Shown: positions 46,420 through 54,869 of the stretch, one piece after another
Numbering within the stretch: position 1 is the stretch's first letter
Layout: each line of letters opens with the position of its first letter
Source of the DNA: Vampirovibrionales bacterium
GTDB taxonomy: Bacteria; Cyanobacteriota; Vampirovibrionia; Vampirovibrionales; Vampirovibrionaceae
Assembly: GCA_029262635.1 (NCBI GenBank)
Contig: JAJCZA010000005.1
Location: forward strand, 471,135-535,134
Direction: 5' to 3'
DNA: 64,000 nt
Program-made: the position numbers and the translations under genes
Notes under the pieces: generated by a model
Database searches by the model: none
Told to the model about the DNA's origin: nothing
The model's input: only the letters and a program-made list of their open reading frames with translations

Positions 46420-47124
46420 TTAAGAGGTTGTGGGAGCGGATGTGGGCTTATGGTTCAGCCGATAGCCAATACCTCGAACTGTTTCAATTGCATCGCGTGC
46501 GATGCCCAGTTTACCACGTAAACGTTTGACATGGGCATCAACCGTTCGATCCAGAATCTCTTCGGCGTCTTCTTTCCAGACGGCTTCCAGAATTTGTTCC
46601 CGGGTTTTAACCACGTTGGGAAAGCTGGCCAAAACCGTGAGAATTTTAAATTCAATGTGGGTCAGGGTGATTTCTTCGTCCGCAACCAGTACGCGGTATT
46701 CACGCGGCATAATAGTTAGATGGCCCAGCTCAAGGGTATCGGGTATTTCGGCTTTGGTGCGTCCGAGCATGGCTTTAACCCGAAGGGTAAGCTCTTTGGG
46801 GCTGAAGGGTTTAACCACATAATCCTCAGCACCCGCTTCAAAGCCGGAAATACGGTCGGACTCGGAAGAGCGGGCCGTTAACATAATGATGGGGATTTTC
46901 TTCATTTTTTCATCCCCTTTAATTTCTCGACAGAGATCCACGCCGGAACGATCGGGTAGCATGAGATCCAGAATAATTAAATCCGGTTGCTTTTCCCAGG
47001 TTAACTCAAGGGCGGACGTACCGTTGTAAGCGCAAATAACCTCATAGCCTTCTTTTTTTAGGTTATAGCAAACGAGATTAACCAAATCCTGCTCATCATC
47101 AACCACCAAAATTGTTGAACTCAT
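46420..47124 (-). CDS. PhoB/OmpR-family response regulator
   Basis: A 234-residue transcription factor: receiver with the D-D pair at residues ~9-10, phospho-acceptor Asp53 (I-L-D-L-M-L-P), Lys in V-V-K-P-F; then a winged-helix DNA-binding domain with L-T-H-I-E-F-K-I-L, R-E-Q-I-L-E-A-V-W and V-D-A-H-V-K-R-L-R-G-K-L. It ends in V-R-G-I-G-Y-R-L. Such proteins bind tandem repeats with an 11-base period; a candidate site lies at 2825-2841. It is first in the two-gene operon with the kinase. Confidence 0.9.
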   Translation of the reverse strand: MSSTILVVDDEQDLVNLVCYNLKKEGYEVICAYNGTSALELTWEKQPDLIILDLMLPDRSGVDLCREIKGDEKMKKIPIIMLTARSSESDRISGFEAGAEDYVVKPFSPKELTLRVKAMLGRTKAEIPDTLELGHLTIMPREYRVLVADEEITLTHIEFKILTVLASFPNVVKTREQILEAVWKEDAEEILDRTVDAHVKRLRGKLGIARDAIETVRGIGYRLNHKPTSAPTTS

Positions 47125-47165
47125 GGGTCTAGGATCATCCTTTTATTTCTTTTTACGTATGCGAG

Positions 47166-47768
47166 TTAGGCATGGAAATAAATTTGAGGCGGTTGGGGAA
47201 GCCTAGTCGTCTGATGAGGATAATACACTGGACGGGCTGAGTTGAAAACCGGTTTGGGGTTATTGTAATGAGAGGAGGAGGAAGCTTTCGGTTTTTTTGC
47301 CTTGATTTTCACAAGTGGTTGACTCGTGTCTTCGAGTGGCGATGCCTTCGGTAAGGCGAGGCTTTTGGGTCCCCAAATCTCTCGAGGCCCGACAATACGA
47401 CTAATACTTTCGGCTAATGCAAAGGCCGGAACCGCTAAAGCTAAGCGAACAACGGGTTCATATTTTTTAAGCGTGTCCCCTAATTTAAAGGAAACCTTTT
47501 TAAAAAGGTTTGCTCCTTGCTCATTTAAGGCACGGATAAAGTTAGGGTTTCGGGTGAGAGCCGTAAAAAAGAGTTGAATCCCCATCATAGAAGCGCCAGC
47601 GATGGCAAGCATGGTTGTTTCCCGCTCCAGGGTATCTCTTTTAATCTCTTTTGGTGCGTTCCAATCGTCTCTCATACGATAAAAAGAGCCTGTTGCCTTG
47701 GTAACGACACCAGCCATACCATAAAAAATGGCTTCAGGAGCGTAACGTCTTAGAGTGGGGAGAATCAT
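47166..47768 (-). CDS. Unknown membrane protein, paralog family member E (shortest)
   Basis: A 200-residue protein with an N-terminal hydrophobic stretch (A-I-F-Y-G-M-A-G-V-V). R-M-R-D-D-W and L-E-R-E-T-T-M-L-A-I-A-G-A-S-M-M-G-I align with the R-G-x-D and R-E/R-D blocks of the four proteins at 15.8-21.2 kb. A hydrophobic segment (~112-130) precedes a Lys/Pro/Tyr-rich tail. It lacks the long helical middle. It is separated by 41 bases from the two-component operon upstream and could be cotranscribed with it. Function unknown. Confidence 0.6.
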   Translation of the reverse strand: MILPTLRRYAPEAIFYGMAGVVTKATGSFYRMRDDWNAPKEIKRDTLERETTMLAIAGASMMGIQLFFTALTRNPNFIRALNEQGANLFKKVSFKLGDTLKKYEPVVRLALAVPAFALAESISRIVGPREIWGPKSLALPKASPLEDTSQPLVKIKAKKPKASSSSHYNNPKPVFNSARPVYYPHQTTRLPQPPQIYFHA

Positions 47769-47910
47769 TGAAACATTAAATACCCTGTTAACCGCTGAGT
47801 TGAATAGAACCCCGTTCTACTTACAATTCATCCTATGCCAAGTTTTTGACGGGAAGATGACAAAAAGGGGGGATCCCGATTTTTATTTATCAGAGGGTGG
47901 ATCGTCCGTC

Positions 47911-48753
47911 TCAAGTTTGCAGGGCTTGGCGAAACCTTTTTGCAAAAACGGTATGGCTGTTGTGCCCGGCATTAAAGGCGTAAATATGGGCCTTCATGCG
48001 TAAAGGGTTAAACCCCATGAGTGTTAAGTCACCAATTAAATCCAGCATCTTATGACGAACCGGCTCGTTGTTAAGCCGAAGCGGCGTGGTGTAACCGCCT
48101 TCGTCTGTGAGGCCCAATGTGTTTTCCAGAGAGACCCCTTTGGCCAGACCTTGGGCTTGTAAAATAGGTAATTCTCGGACAAAGCCGAAGGTTCGCGCCG
48201 GAGCGATTTGCTCGGTAGTTTCAGCTAGAGAGTCCCAGTGTTCAAAGGCGTTTTCCAGGCCAGGATGAGGGAAATCTACGGAGTAGGTTATTTTGAAATG
48301 GCTGGCAGGTAAGGCGTAGAGTCGTGTTTTTTCGTTGTGTTCATAGAAAACTGCCTGAGGCAGGGTCATATCCGGTACCAGTTTAGAGGGCGGCCGTTTA
48401 AAATGGTTGGCCATAACGTCAACCCAGGGAGCGGCGCTGCCGTCCAGAAGGGGAAGTTCCGGGGCACCCTGAACGGTAACGCGCAGGTTAGAGAGTCCTA
48501 GAAGTGAGCAAGCGCAAAGAAAGTGTTCGACAATGGATAGGGTTTTTCCACTGGGATGACCCAAGGTGACGCCCCGGTCGGCGTTGACCACCGTTTCAAG
48601 GAGGGCAGGGATTTCAATGTCATCGCCGACCTCAAAAAGAATCCCGTCCCCCGGCTGGCCCTGCCGAATCGTCACCTGAACAGGAAGGCCGGTAATAAGC
48701 CCGGTTCCTTCGACGTGTAGGCGTTCGGTTTGGGTGGGTGTAGGAGAGGTCAT
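47911..48753 (-). CDS. lpxC: UDP-3-O-acyl-N-acetylglucosamine deacetylase
   Basis: The committed, zinc-dependent step of lipid A synthesis. V-E-H-F-L-C-A-C, L-P-L-L-D-G-S-A-A-P-W, H-K-M-L-D-L-I-G-D-L and G-H-N-S-H-T carry the family's zinc-binding His/His/Asp residues and the catalytic His. At 280 residues it lacks the extra ~25 found in E. coli. The ATG overlaps the lpxD stop by 4 bases, so translation is coupled. In many Gram-negatives lpxC is elsewhere; coupling with lpxD is a local arrangement. Confidence 0.95.
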   Translation of the reverse strand: MTSPTPTQTERLHVEGTGLITGLPVQVTIRQGQPGDGILFEVGDDIEIPALLETVVNADRGVTLGHPSGKTLSIVEHFLCACSLLGLSNLRVTVQGAPELPLLDGSAAPWVDVMANHFKRPPSKLVPDMTLPQAVFYEHNEKTRLYALPASHFKITYSVDFPHPGLENAFEHWDSLAETTEQIAPARTFGFVRELPILQAQGLAKGVSLENTLGLTDEGGYTTPLRLNNEPVRHKMLDLIGDLTLMGFNPLRMKAHIYAFNAGHNSHTVFAKRFRQALQT

Positions 48754-49895
48754 ACGCTGGCAGGCTCCTCAGATTTTTGGCTCGCTTGGAGGAGTTGTGC
48801 TTCAAGTTGTTGAACCTGCTTTTTTAGAGCCATCAGGTCTTTTCGCATGTCGCTGAGTCTTCCCATAAGAGCGTATTGCTGGAAGGCATCTCGCTGAGGA
48901 AGGGCCGGAGAGCCCATAACAATACTTTTCTCATTGACGTTATGCATTACACCGGATTGCGCCATAACGATGGCATCATCACCAATGGTAGTATGGTCTT
49001 TTAGTCCAGATTGTCCAGCCAAAACGACCCGATTGCCGATGTTGCAACTGCCTGCGACACCAGCCTGAGCAACAATCATGCAATTTTCGCCAATGGTATT
49101 GTTGTGGCCAATCATGACCAGATTATCGATTTTCGTTCCCTTTTTAATGAGAGTAGGCCCGAGGTTGGCTCGATCAATAGTCGCGCAGGCACCAATTTCC
49201 ACGTTATCTTCGATGATCACGTTACCAATGGACTGAATTTTAATGATTTCCGTGTTTTGTGCCTCTATTTTCCCGCCGCTCTTTTTTGCGGATTCAATGC
49301 TACCGGTTTCTGGGGTTACGTAACTGAACCCGTCGGCACCAATGCTGGCGTTATGATGGATGGTAACGTGGCTACCCATATGGGTTTCTTCGCCAATGCG
49401 AACGCCGGAATAGATCAGACCGTTTTTGTTCAGTTGGGATTTAGCGCCCATGGTGACATGATCCAGAATGACACTGCCTTCACCAATAATCACATTGGGG
49501 CCGATAACGCTATAAGGGCCAATGGCGACCGATGGGTGGATTTTAGCGGTCTCGTGAACAATGGCGGTCGGGTGAATGCCCGGCTCATGATGGGGCTGGC
49601 ACTTAAAGAGGTGCAACAAAGTGGCCAGTGCCACACGAGGTTTTTCCACCACGATATAGGCTTCGAGTAGGCCTTCCGGGATTTCGATGCCATTAGGCAC
49701 CAGAGCCGCCTTGATTGTTTTGGCATGGAGCTGGAGAAGCTGGACCGCTTCGGGCTCCAGAATGAGGGCCAGTTCATCAGCGCTTTGAATTAACCGAGGG
49801 TGAACCAGACGGTGAATGGGTAAATTCGGGTTGCCGATGACTTCACCTTGAACGGCCAAGGCTAGTTCCTGAATGGTTTTGGGTGCGGGGTTCAT
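48750..49895 (-). CDS. lpxD: UDP-3-O-acylglucosamine N-acyltransferase
   Basis: Adds the second acyl chain in lipid A synthesis. N-terminal uridine-binding domain (~1-95) precedes a left-handed beta-helix with many hexapeptide repeats of I-G-x-x-x-x type. I-H-H-N-A-S-I-G-A-D-G-F-S-Y holds the G-x-D-G-F-x-Y segment, and M-I-G-H-N-N-T-I-G the catalytic His. A coiled-coil-like C-terminal helix (K-K-Q-V-Q-Q-L-E-A-Q-L-L) is longer than usual. ATG 49895 is preferred: GGAGG lies 11 bases upstream, while the first ATG (49913) has none. Confidence 0.94.
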   Translation of the reverse strand: MNPAPKTIQELALAVQGEVIGNPNLPIHRLVHPRLIQSADELALILEPEAVQLLQLHAKTIKAALVPNGIEIPEGLLEAYIVVEKPRVALATLLHLFKCQPHHEPGIHPTAIVHETAKIHPSVAIGPYSVIGPNVIIGEGSVILDHVTMGAKSQLNKNGLIYSGVRIGEETHMGSHVTIHHNASIGADGFSYVTPETGSIESAKKSGGKIEAQNTEIIKIQSIGNVIIEDNVEIGACATIDRANLGPTLIKKGTKIDNLVMIGHNNTIGENCMIVAQAGVAGSCNIGNRVVLAGQSGLKDHTTIGDDAIVMAQSGVMHNVNEKSIVMGSPALPQRDAFQQYALMGRLSDMRKDLMALKKQVQQLEAQLLQASQKSEEPASV

Positions 49896-50089
49896 AAACC
49901 GGGTGTCCTCCATGCAATTGGCCGCTTATTTTAGCAGTTGGGTACGAGGATTATACCGAAGACAGACATTGCTGACCAGAGCTGGGAAAAGAGATGATTC
50001 AAGCTGATTGTAGGATGATCGCACAAAAAGGGTTTCAGTCATTTTGTACTAGTATAGGAGTAATACTATCTTCTGAAAGGTTAGAAATA

Positions 50090-51250
50090 ATGCATCCTAG
50101 TGGGGCTCTATATAAGTCATGCTTTACCCGACCCGACCCTAGAGATCTGATAGGGCCTGAATTTTCTAACCCCTATTTTGGCAGCAGGGAAGCTGATCAG
50201 TTTGAGGGTATTGAAGGAAAAAGCGAAAAAGTTCATGGGTTCTATACCCCTATAGTCAAACTGATGACCTATCTATACCTCCATCCTCAGAAGGTTCAAA
50301 AGCTTCTACCCGACTTTTTATCCCCCTATATGCCCTTCGAAACGTTTAAAAAAATAGCGAAGCCCTTTCAGGAAGTCTCTTTTAAAACGAAAGATAACGT
50401 CAATCTCACGGGCTATTGGTTTCCCTCCGATAACCCGAAGGCGAGTAAGACGATGATTTTAGGTCATGGTTATTACGCCAATGCGACAACCATGTATCCA
50501 CTTGCAGAGGAGTTGCTTAAGGAGGGATGGAATGTTTTTATGTTCGACTTTCGGGCACATGGGAGAAGTGAAGGGGAACAGACCTCAATCGGATTTCATG
50601 AGGGAAGTGATGTACTGGCTGCCGTTCAAACGGTAAAACAAACCTTTCCCAACGCTTCAAATACCCTTTATTATCTAAGCCATTCGATGGCTGCTGCTGC
50701 TTTAATGTTAACACCTGAAAGCCTAAAAGACGATCCAGACGCCCTCAAGCTGTTGAACAACTCACTGGATGGCCTTGTTTTGGACTCTTCCTATTCTCAC
50801 CTCAATGTGCGAGAAAATCCGTTCGTCACACAGTTATCTTCGTATCAACCCCAAAATACCATTCTCTCTTGGTTCTGGAGACCAGTCCAACCCATTGTGT
50901 CTCATCTTGTTGAAAAGGTGGCGGCGGGATTTAATGAATCCTCCAAAGAAGCGTTGGATTTGCCTCTTCGCTTGGACAAAATTGAAACAGCCCCTATTTT
51001 CAGGTCGAGCCCTCTAATGAAGAAACCCATTCTGATGCTCCATGGACGAAAAGATCGTCGAACCAGCTACACCCAAGGACAAGACATCCACAGAATTTTG
51101 AAAACCCCTTGCTTTGTTTCGCTCGATTCGGACCATATTGGTAAAGGTTTAAAGAAAAAGAAGGGGGACAAGGGCTATAAGTCGGTCTTAAGAGATGAAG
51201 AACAGTACCTGAAAGCTTTGAAACATTTTCTTGGGCAGATTAAGGATTAA
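50090..51250 (+). CDS. Alpha/beta hydrolase with altered nucleophile elbow
   Basis: A 386-residue serine-hydrolase-fold protein. L-G-H-G-Y-Y-A-N gives the oxyanion loop, F-D-F-R-A-H-G-R-S-E-G the canonical strand-turn, and M-L-H-G-R-K-D-R-R followed by D-S-D-H-I-G supplies the acid and His positions. The elbow reads S-H-S-M-A instead of G-x-S-x-G, so both glycines are replaced although the serine remains. ATG 50090 has AAAGG 9 bases upstream; the frame is open further back. No signal peptide is seen. The substrate is unknown; it stands between lpxD (divergent) and fabZ. Confidence 0.8.
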   Translation: MHPSGALYKSCFTRPDPRDLIGPEFSNPYFGSREADQFEGIEGKSEKVHGFYTPIVKLMTYLYLHPQKVQKLLPDFLSPYMPFETFKKIAKPFQEVSFKTKDNVNLTGYWFPSDNPKASKTMILGHGYYANATTMYPLAEELLKEGWNVFMFDFRAHGRSEGEQTSIGFHEGSDVLAAVQTVKQTFPNASNTLYYLSHSMAAAALMLTPESLKDDPDALKLLNNSLDGLVLDSSYSHLNVRENPFVTQLSSYQPQNTILSWFWRPVQPIVSHLVEKVAAGFNESSKEALDLPLRLDKIETAPIFRSSPLMKKPILMLHGRKDRRTSYTQGQDIHRILKTPCFVSLDSDHIGKGLKKKKGDKGYKSVLRDEEQYLKALKHFLGQIKD

Positions 51251-51381
51251 GGGACATAATCGAGGAGGGTTTTGAATTAAAATTCGGTTGGTGTCCTCGC
51301 TTTCCTTTGGGTATAATGCCCAAGGAAAGCGATGTTGGTCTACCAATGGAATAAAGTGAAGCAGGAGTTGATAGTCAAATT

Positions 51382-51903
51382 ATGCTTAAAACACAGGAAA
51401 AACAAGATACTGAAACCATAGAGGCTGAAACCATGACAGACGAAAAGCTGGCCGGGCAGGAATTACCCCCCTTGTCCGTAACGGAAATTATGCAATACAT
51501 TCCTCATCGATACCCTTTTTTATTGCTGGATGCCGTGACGCATCACATTCGGGGACAGCAAATTAAGGGCTACAAAAATGTGACCATGAATGAACCATTC
51601 TTCCAGGGGCACTTCCCTAACCGCCCGATCATGCCCGGTGTTCTTCAAGTTGAGGCTATGGCGCAATTGGGCGGGGTGCTGATTAGTAACATGCCTGAAG
51701 GAGAGAATAAGCTGGCCGTGTTTGCCGGGTTAGATAATGTCCGTTTTCGGCGTATGGTCTTGCCGGGCGACCGGCTGGATATGGAATGCGAGCTGGTGAA
51801 GTTTCGTGCGCCTATTGGGAAGTCCAAATGCCGGGCTTTGGTCAATGGTGAAGTGGCGGTTGAGGCGGACATGATTTTTTCGTTAGTTGATAACAACGAG
51901 TAA
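51382..51903 (+). CDS. fabZ: 3-hydroxyacyl-ACP dehydratase
   Basis: Dehydrates 3-hydroxyacyl-ACP in fatty acid elongation and competes with lipid A synthesis for 3-hydroxyacyl-ACP. I-P-H-R-Y-P-F-L-L-L-D and G-H-F-P-N-R-P-I-M-P-G-V-L-Q-V-E-A-M-A-Q carry the catalytic His and Glu of the hot-dog fold. The N-terminal ~30 residues are an acidic extension; M-T-D-E-K at 51433 is a possible shorter start but has no ribosome site. It is followed by lpxA after 46 bases, a common fabZ-lpxA pairing. Confidence 0.95.
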   Translation: MLKTQEKQDTETIEAETMTDEKLAGQELPPLSVTEIMQYIPHRYPFLLLDAVTHHIRGQQIKGYKNVTMNEPFFQGHFPNRPIMPGVLQVEAMAQLGGVLISNMPEGENKLAVFAGLDNVRFRRMVLPGDRLDMECELVKFRAPIGKSKCRALVNGEVAVEADMIFSLVDNNE

Positions 51904-51949
51904 AATATAAATCAATTGAAAGACACATCCATATGAAAGGTAACAGGCC

Positions 51950-52771
51950 ATGACCATTCATTCAACAGCTATTATTGATGAAACCGCACAAATTGCGGAC
52001 AATGTGACCATTGGTCCTTTTACGGTGGTGGGACCTCAATGTGTGGTGGGCGAAGGGTCCGTACTTTCTGCCCATGTGGTATTAGAATCCCATGTGGTGT
52101 TGGGGAAAAACGGTCAGGTGGCTTCGGGGGCTGTTTTAGGTGGTGCCCCTCAGGATTTGGCTTATGAGGGTGAAGAGGCTTTTGTGACTATTGGTGATAA
52201 CGTGGTGATTCGAGAGTACGTCACTATCAATCGGGCCACGGGTCAAGGTAAAACCACTCAGGTTGGCAATGACTGTTTCATTATGGCTTATAGCCATTTG
52301 GCTCATAATTGTGTGTTGGGTGATGGCGTGATTTTGGCGAATAATGCTCAGCTCGGTGGTTATGTAGAAGTGGGTGATTACGCTTTTCTTAGCGGTACTA
52401 CCGTGTTTCATCAGTTCGTTAAAATCGGACGGCTGGCCATCGTCGCTGGGTTTAGTGGTACCCGTCAGGATATTCCGCCTTTTGCCATGTGTAATGGTCG
52501 CCCGGCAACGGTGGCGGGTATTAATAAAGTGGGCTTGCGTCGTAAGGGCTACTCCTCGGAAGATCGAACCCGCTTGCGTCGAGCGTTTAACCTTATCTGG
52601 TTTTCTCACGAGAATACCTCTCAGGGAGTGGATAAAGTCCGAGAGGAGCTGGGTACCGAGGATCCACTGATTAATGAATTACTGGCTTTTATAGAGACCT
52701 CGAAACGAGGCATTCGTCGCCCGGATGAGGCAGAAAAGTCAGCCAACAAAGAGCCGGTCTCTTTGTCGTAA
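51950..52771 (+). CDS. lpxA: UDP-N-acetylglucosamine O-acyltransferase
   Basis: The first acylation of lipid A synthesis, cytoplasmic trimer. The N-terminal half is a left-handed beta-helix of hexapeptide repeats (I-A-D-N-V-T-I-G-P-F and so on). M-A-Y-S-H-L-A-H-N-C holds the catalytic His, and the C-terminal ~80 residues are the helical domain starting G-L-R-R-K-G-Y-S. AAAGG is 9 bases before the ATG. Acyl length selectivity cannot be told with confidence. Confidence 0.95.
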   Translation: MTIHSTAIIDETAQIADNVTIGPFTVVGPQCVVGEGSVLSAHVVLESHVVLGKNGQVASGAVLGGAPQDLAYEGEEAFVTIGDNVVIREYVTINRATGQGKTTQVGNDCFIMAYSHLAHNCVLGDGVILANNAQLGGYVEVGDYAFLSGTTVFHQFVKIGRLAIVAGFSGTRQDIPPFAMCNGRPATVAGINKVGLRRKGYSSEDRTRLRRAFNLIWFSHENTSQGVDKVREELGTEDPLINELLAFIETSKRGIRRPDEAEKSANKEPVSLS

Positions 52772-52812
52772 CCCATGAACAAAATAACACCAAACGAATA
52801 TTAGAAAGGTGC

Positions 52813-54333
52813 ATGAATCTTATGAATAAATCGCTGGATGTGATTATTTTGGCCGCGGGTAAAGGGACTCGTTTAAAAAGCCAAAGGCCAAAGGTTTTGC
52901 ACCCATTGTTTGGTCAAACGTTAATCCAACGGGTCTTGGGGTCGTTGGTTGAGGTCAGCCAATCGGCTTCGATTCGTCGAATTACCGTGGTGGTAGGACA
53001 TGGTCGAGATGAGGTTAAACATCATCTGACGGCGTTAGAAGATCTGGAGTCGTTCTCCTGCCCAGCGGTTATTGATACGGTTGTGCAAGAACCCCAACAG
53101 GGGACCGGTCATGCGGTGATGCAGGTGAAAGCCCATTGGGAAAAAACCGGCCAAGGAAGTGATATCGGTGATGTATTAATTTTATCCGGTGATGCGCCGC
53201 TACTAAGAGCGGAGACGCTGGCTCAATTGGTCAGTCGGCATAAGTCATCGAATCATGATCTGACTTTTTTGGGCGCAACTCTGGATAATCCGAAAGGGTA
53301 TGGTCGTTTACTGGTGGAAACCGATAGCGTCGGTCAAGAGCGAGTGCTTGGGATTGTAGAGGATAAGGATACCACGCCGGTTCAACAGGCCATTCAAACA
53401 GTGAATGCTGGTATTTACTGCGCCCGTTGGCAAACTATTGCGCCCTTGCTGGATCAAATTTCTTCAGGGAATGCTCAGGGCGAGTTCTATTTTACGGATA
53501 CGGTTGAGCTGGCAGAAAAAGCAGGCCTGCGGTTGGGGCTATCGCTCTTATCGGATCCACAGGAAATGTTGGGTGTGAACGATCGACAGGATTTAGGGCT
53601 GTGTCACCGGGTGTTGAATCAACGAACGTGTGAACGGTTGATGGTGGATGGGGTTACAATTCTGGATCCGGCCAGTGTCCTGATTGCGCCAGAAGTGGAA
53701 ATCGGTGCGGATTCCGTGGTGCATTCGGGTACGTATTTAACCGGAATCCAGCATTATGGAGCTCATTGTACGTTGGGGCCGAACATTACGGTTAATGGGC
53801 CGGTGACGGTGGGTGAGCATGTGGCGATCCTGCATTCGGTTCTTGCCGGGCCAGTGGCTATTGGCGACCATGCCACGGTGGGGCCTTATGCTCATGTCCG
53901 TCATGATGTCACATTGGATCACCATGTGGCGATTGGTAATTTTGTAGAAGTAAAAATGGCTAAGGTGGGTGCCTATACCAATGCCAAGCATTTGGCTTAT
54001 ATTGGTAATGCGACACTGGGTGAAGAGGTGAACCTGGGTGGCGGGGCGGTCATCGCTAATTATGATCCGGTCCGAGATGCGAAACACCATACCGTATTGG
54101 AAGACGGGGTGAAGGTGGGATGCAATTCGGTGTTGATTTCGCCAGTGAATTTGAAAGAGCGTTCGTCAGTCGCTGCGGGTTCGGTGATTACCAAGGATGT
54201 TTCGCCGTGGAGTCTGGCGGTGGCTCGAGGACGGCAAGTGGAGTTGAAAGACTGGGTGATGAAAACCCTCCAGAAAAAAAAGCGGAATACCAGTGAATCA
54301 TCAGAAGCTGGACAGGAAACGCCAGCCGTTTAG
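52813..54333 (+). CDS. glmU: Bifunctional GlmU (GlcNAc-1-P uridylyltransferase / GlcN-1-P acetyltransferase)
   Basis: Produces UDP-GlcNAc for peptidoglycan and LPS. I-L-A-A-G-K-G-T-R-L-K-S with K-V-L-H-P is the nucleotidyltransferase site; T-V-N-A-G-I-Y is also present. The C-terminal beta-helix has Y-A-H-V-R-H-D-V and F-V-E-V-K-M-A and the N-Y-D segment near the acetyl-CoA site. The residues after that N-Y-D (P-V-R-D-A-K-H-H) differ from the usual G-x-x-K-H-x-T. At 506 residues it is ~50 longer than usual, mostly a charged C-terminal tail. It ends the fabZ-lpxA-glmU run. Confidence 0.94.
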   Translation: MNLMNKSLDVIILAAGKGTRLKSQRPKVLHPLFGQTLIQRVLGSLVEVSQSASIRRITVVVGHGRDEVKHHLTALEDLESFSCPAVIDTVVQEPQQGTGHAVMQVKAHWEKTGQGSDIGDVLILSGDAPLLRAETLAQLVSRHKSSNHDLTFLGATLDNPKGYGRLLVETDSVGQERVLGIVEDKDTTPVQQAIQTVNAGIYCARWQTIAPLLDQISSGNAQGEFYFTDTVELAEKAGLRLGLSLLSDPQEMLGVNDRQDLGLCHRVLNQRTCERLMVDGVTILDPASVLIAPEVEIGADSVVHSGTYLTGIQHYGAHCTLGPNITVNGPVTVGEHVAILHSVLAGPVAIGDHATVGPYAHVRHDVTLDHHVAIGNFVEVKMAKVGAYTNAKHLAYIGNATLGEEVNLGGGAVIANYDPVRDAKHHTVLEDGVKVGCNSVLISPVNLKERSSVAAGSVITKDVSPWSLAVARGRQVELKDWVMKTLQKKKRNTSESSEAGQETPAV

Positions 54334-54430
54334 AACCGAGAGGCTTTTAACCAGAAACCTATTGGGCGAAAACCGGTGCTGATGCTCTGTTGTTCGCGTT
54401 AACTTCAGGCTGAAGGCTATCAAGTGAAAT

Positions 54431-54739
54431 TTATTCGGGTTGTTGCTGGATCGAGCGGGTAACGGCTTGGGTCAGCAGGTGAAAACCAGGTCGTCCGGTA
54501 AAAGAGGGGCCAAATTCGTTCATAATAGAGCTGGCCACCACCTCCTGGAGGCTCAAGCTAGCCAAAGCCTGATAGCAGGTTTCGCTATCCAAAGCTTGTA
54601 CTTCATCGAGAATGGCTTGCAATGCCTGCGATTGAGTCTCAACACTTTCTGGTCCGCTTGCATACCAAAGCAGGAGCTTCTGAAGGGTTTGGACAGGTTG
54701 TTGTTCCAAGACGTGATCAAAGGGTGTGTTGAGTTTCAT
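54431..54739 (-). CDS. Small hypothetical protein
   Basis: A 102-residue protein, probably all helical and Gln/Leu-rich, not recognised. L-Q-K-L-L-L-W-Y-A-S-G and Q-A-I-L-D-E-V-Q-A-L look amphipathic. It lies between glmU and the ABC transporter operon, convergent with the first and divergent from the second. A longer plus-strand ORF covers the same bases but has no ribosome site or family resemblance. Confidence 0.5.
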   Translation of the reverse strand: MKLNTPFDHVLEQQPVQTLQKLLLWYASGPESVETQSQALQAILDEVQALDSETCYQALASLSLQEVVASSIMNEFGPSFTGRPGFHLLTQAVTRSIQQQPE

Positions 54740-54869
54740 AAAGGGGTACCCCGTAAAGGTAGACAGTGTGAATTAATGATTGAAATAGGCGACTCATTTG
54801 TACAGTACAATAGGAGATATTCGCTTTATCGTTTTTGCTATTCTCTAGGATATTCTTTTCTATAAAAAT

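Noticed and set aside
54440..54865. Plus-strand ORF of 141 codons
   Set aside because: Antisense to the 102-residue minus-strand gene, no ribosome site and Arg/Cys/Tyr-scattered composition typical of a shadow frame.
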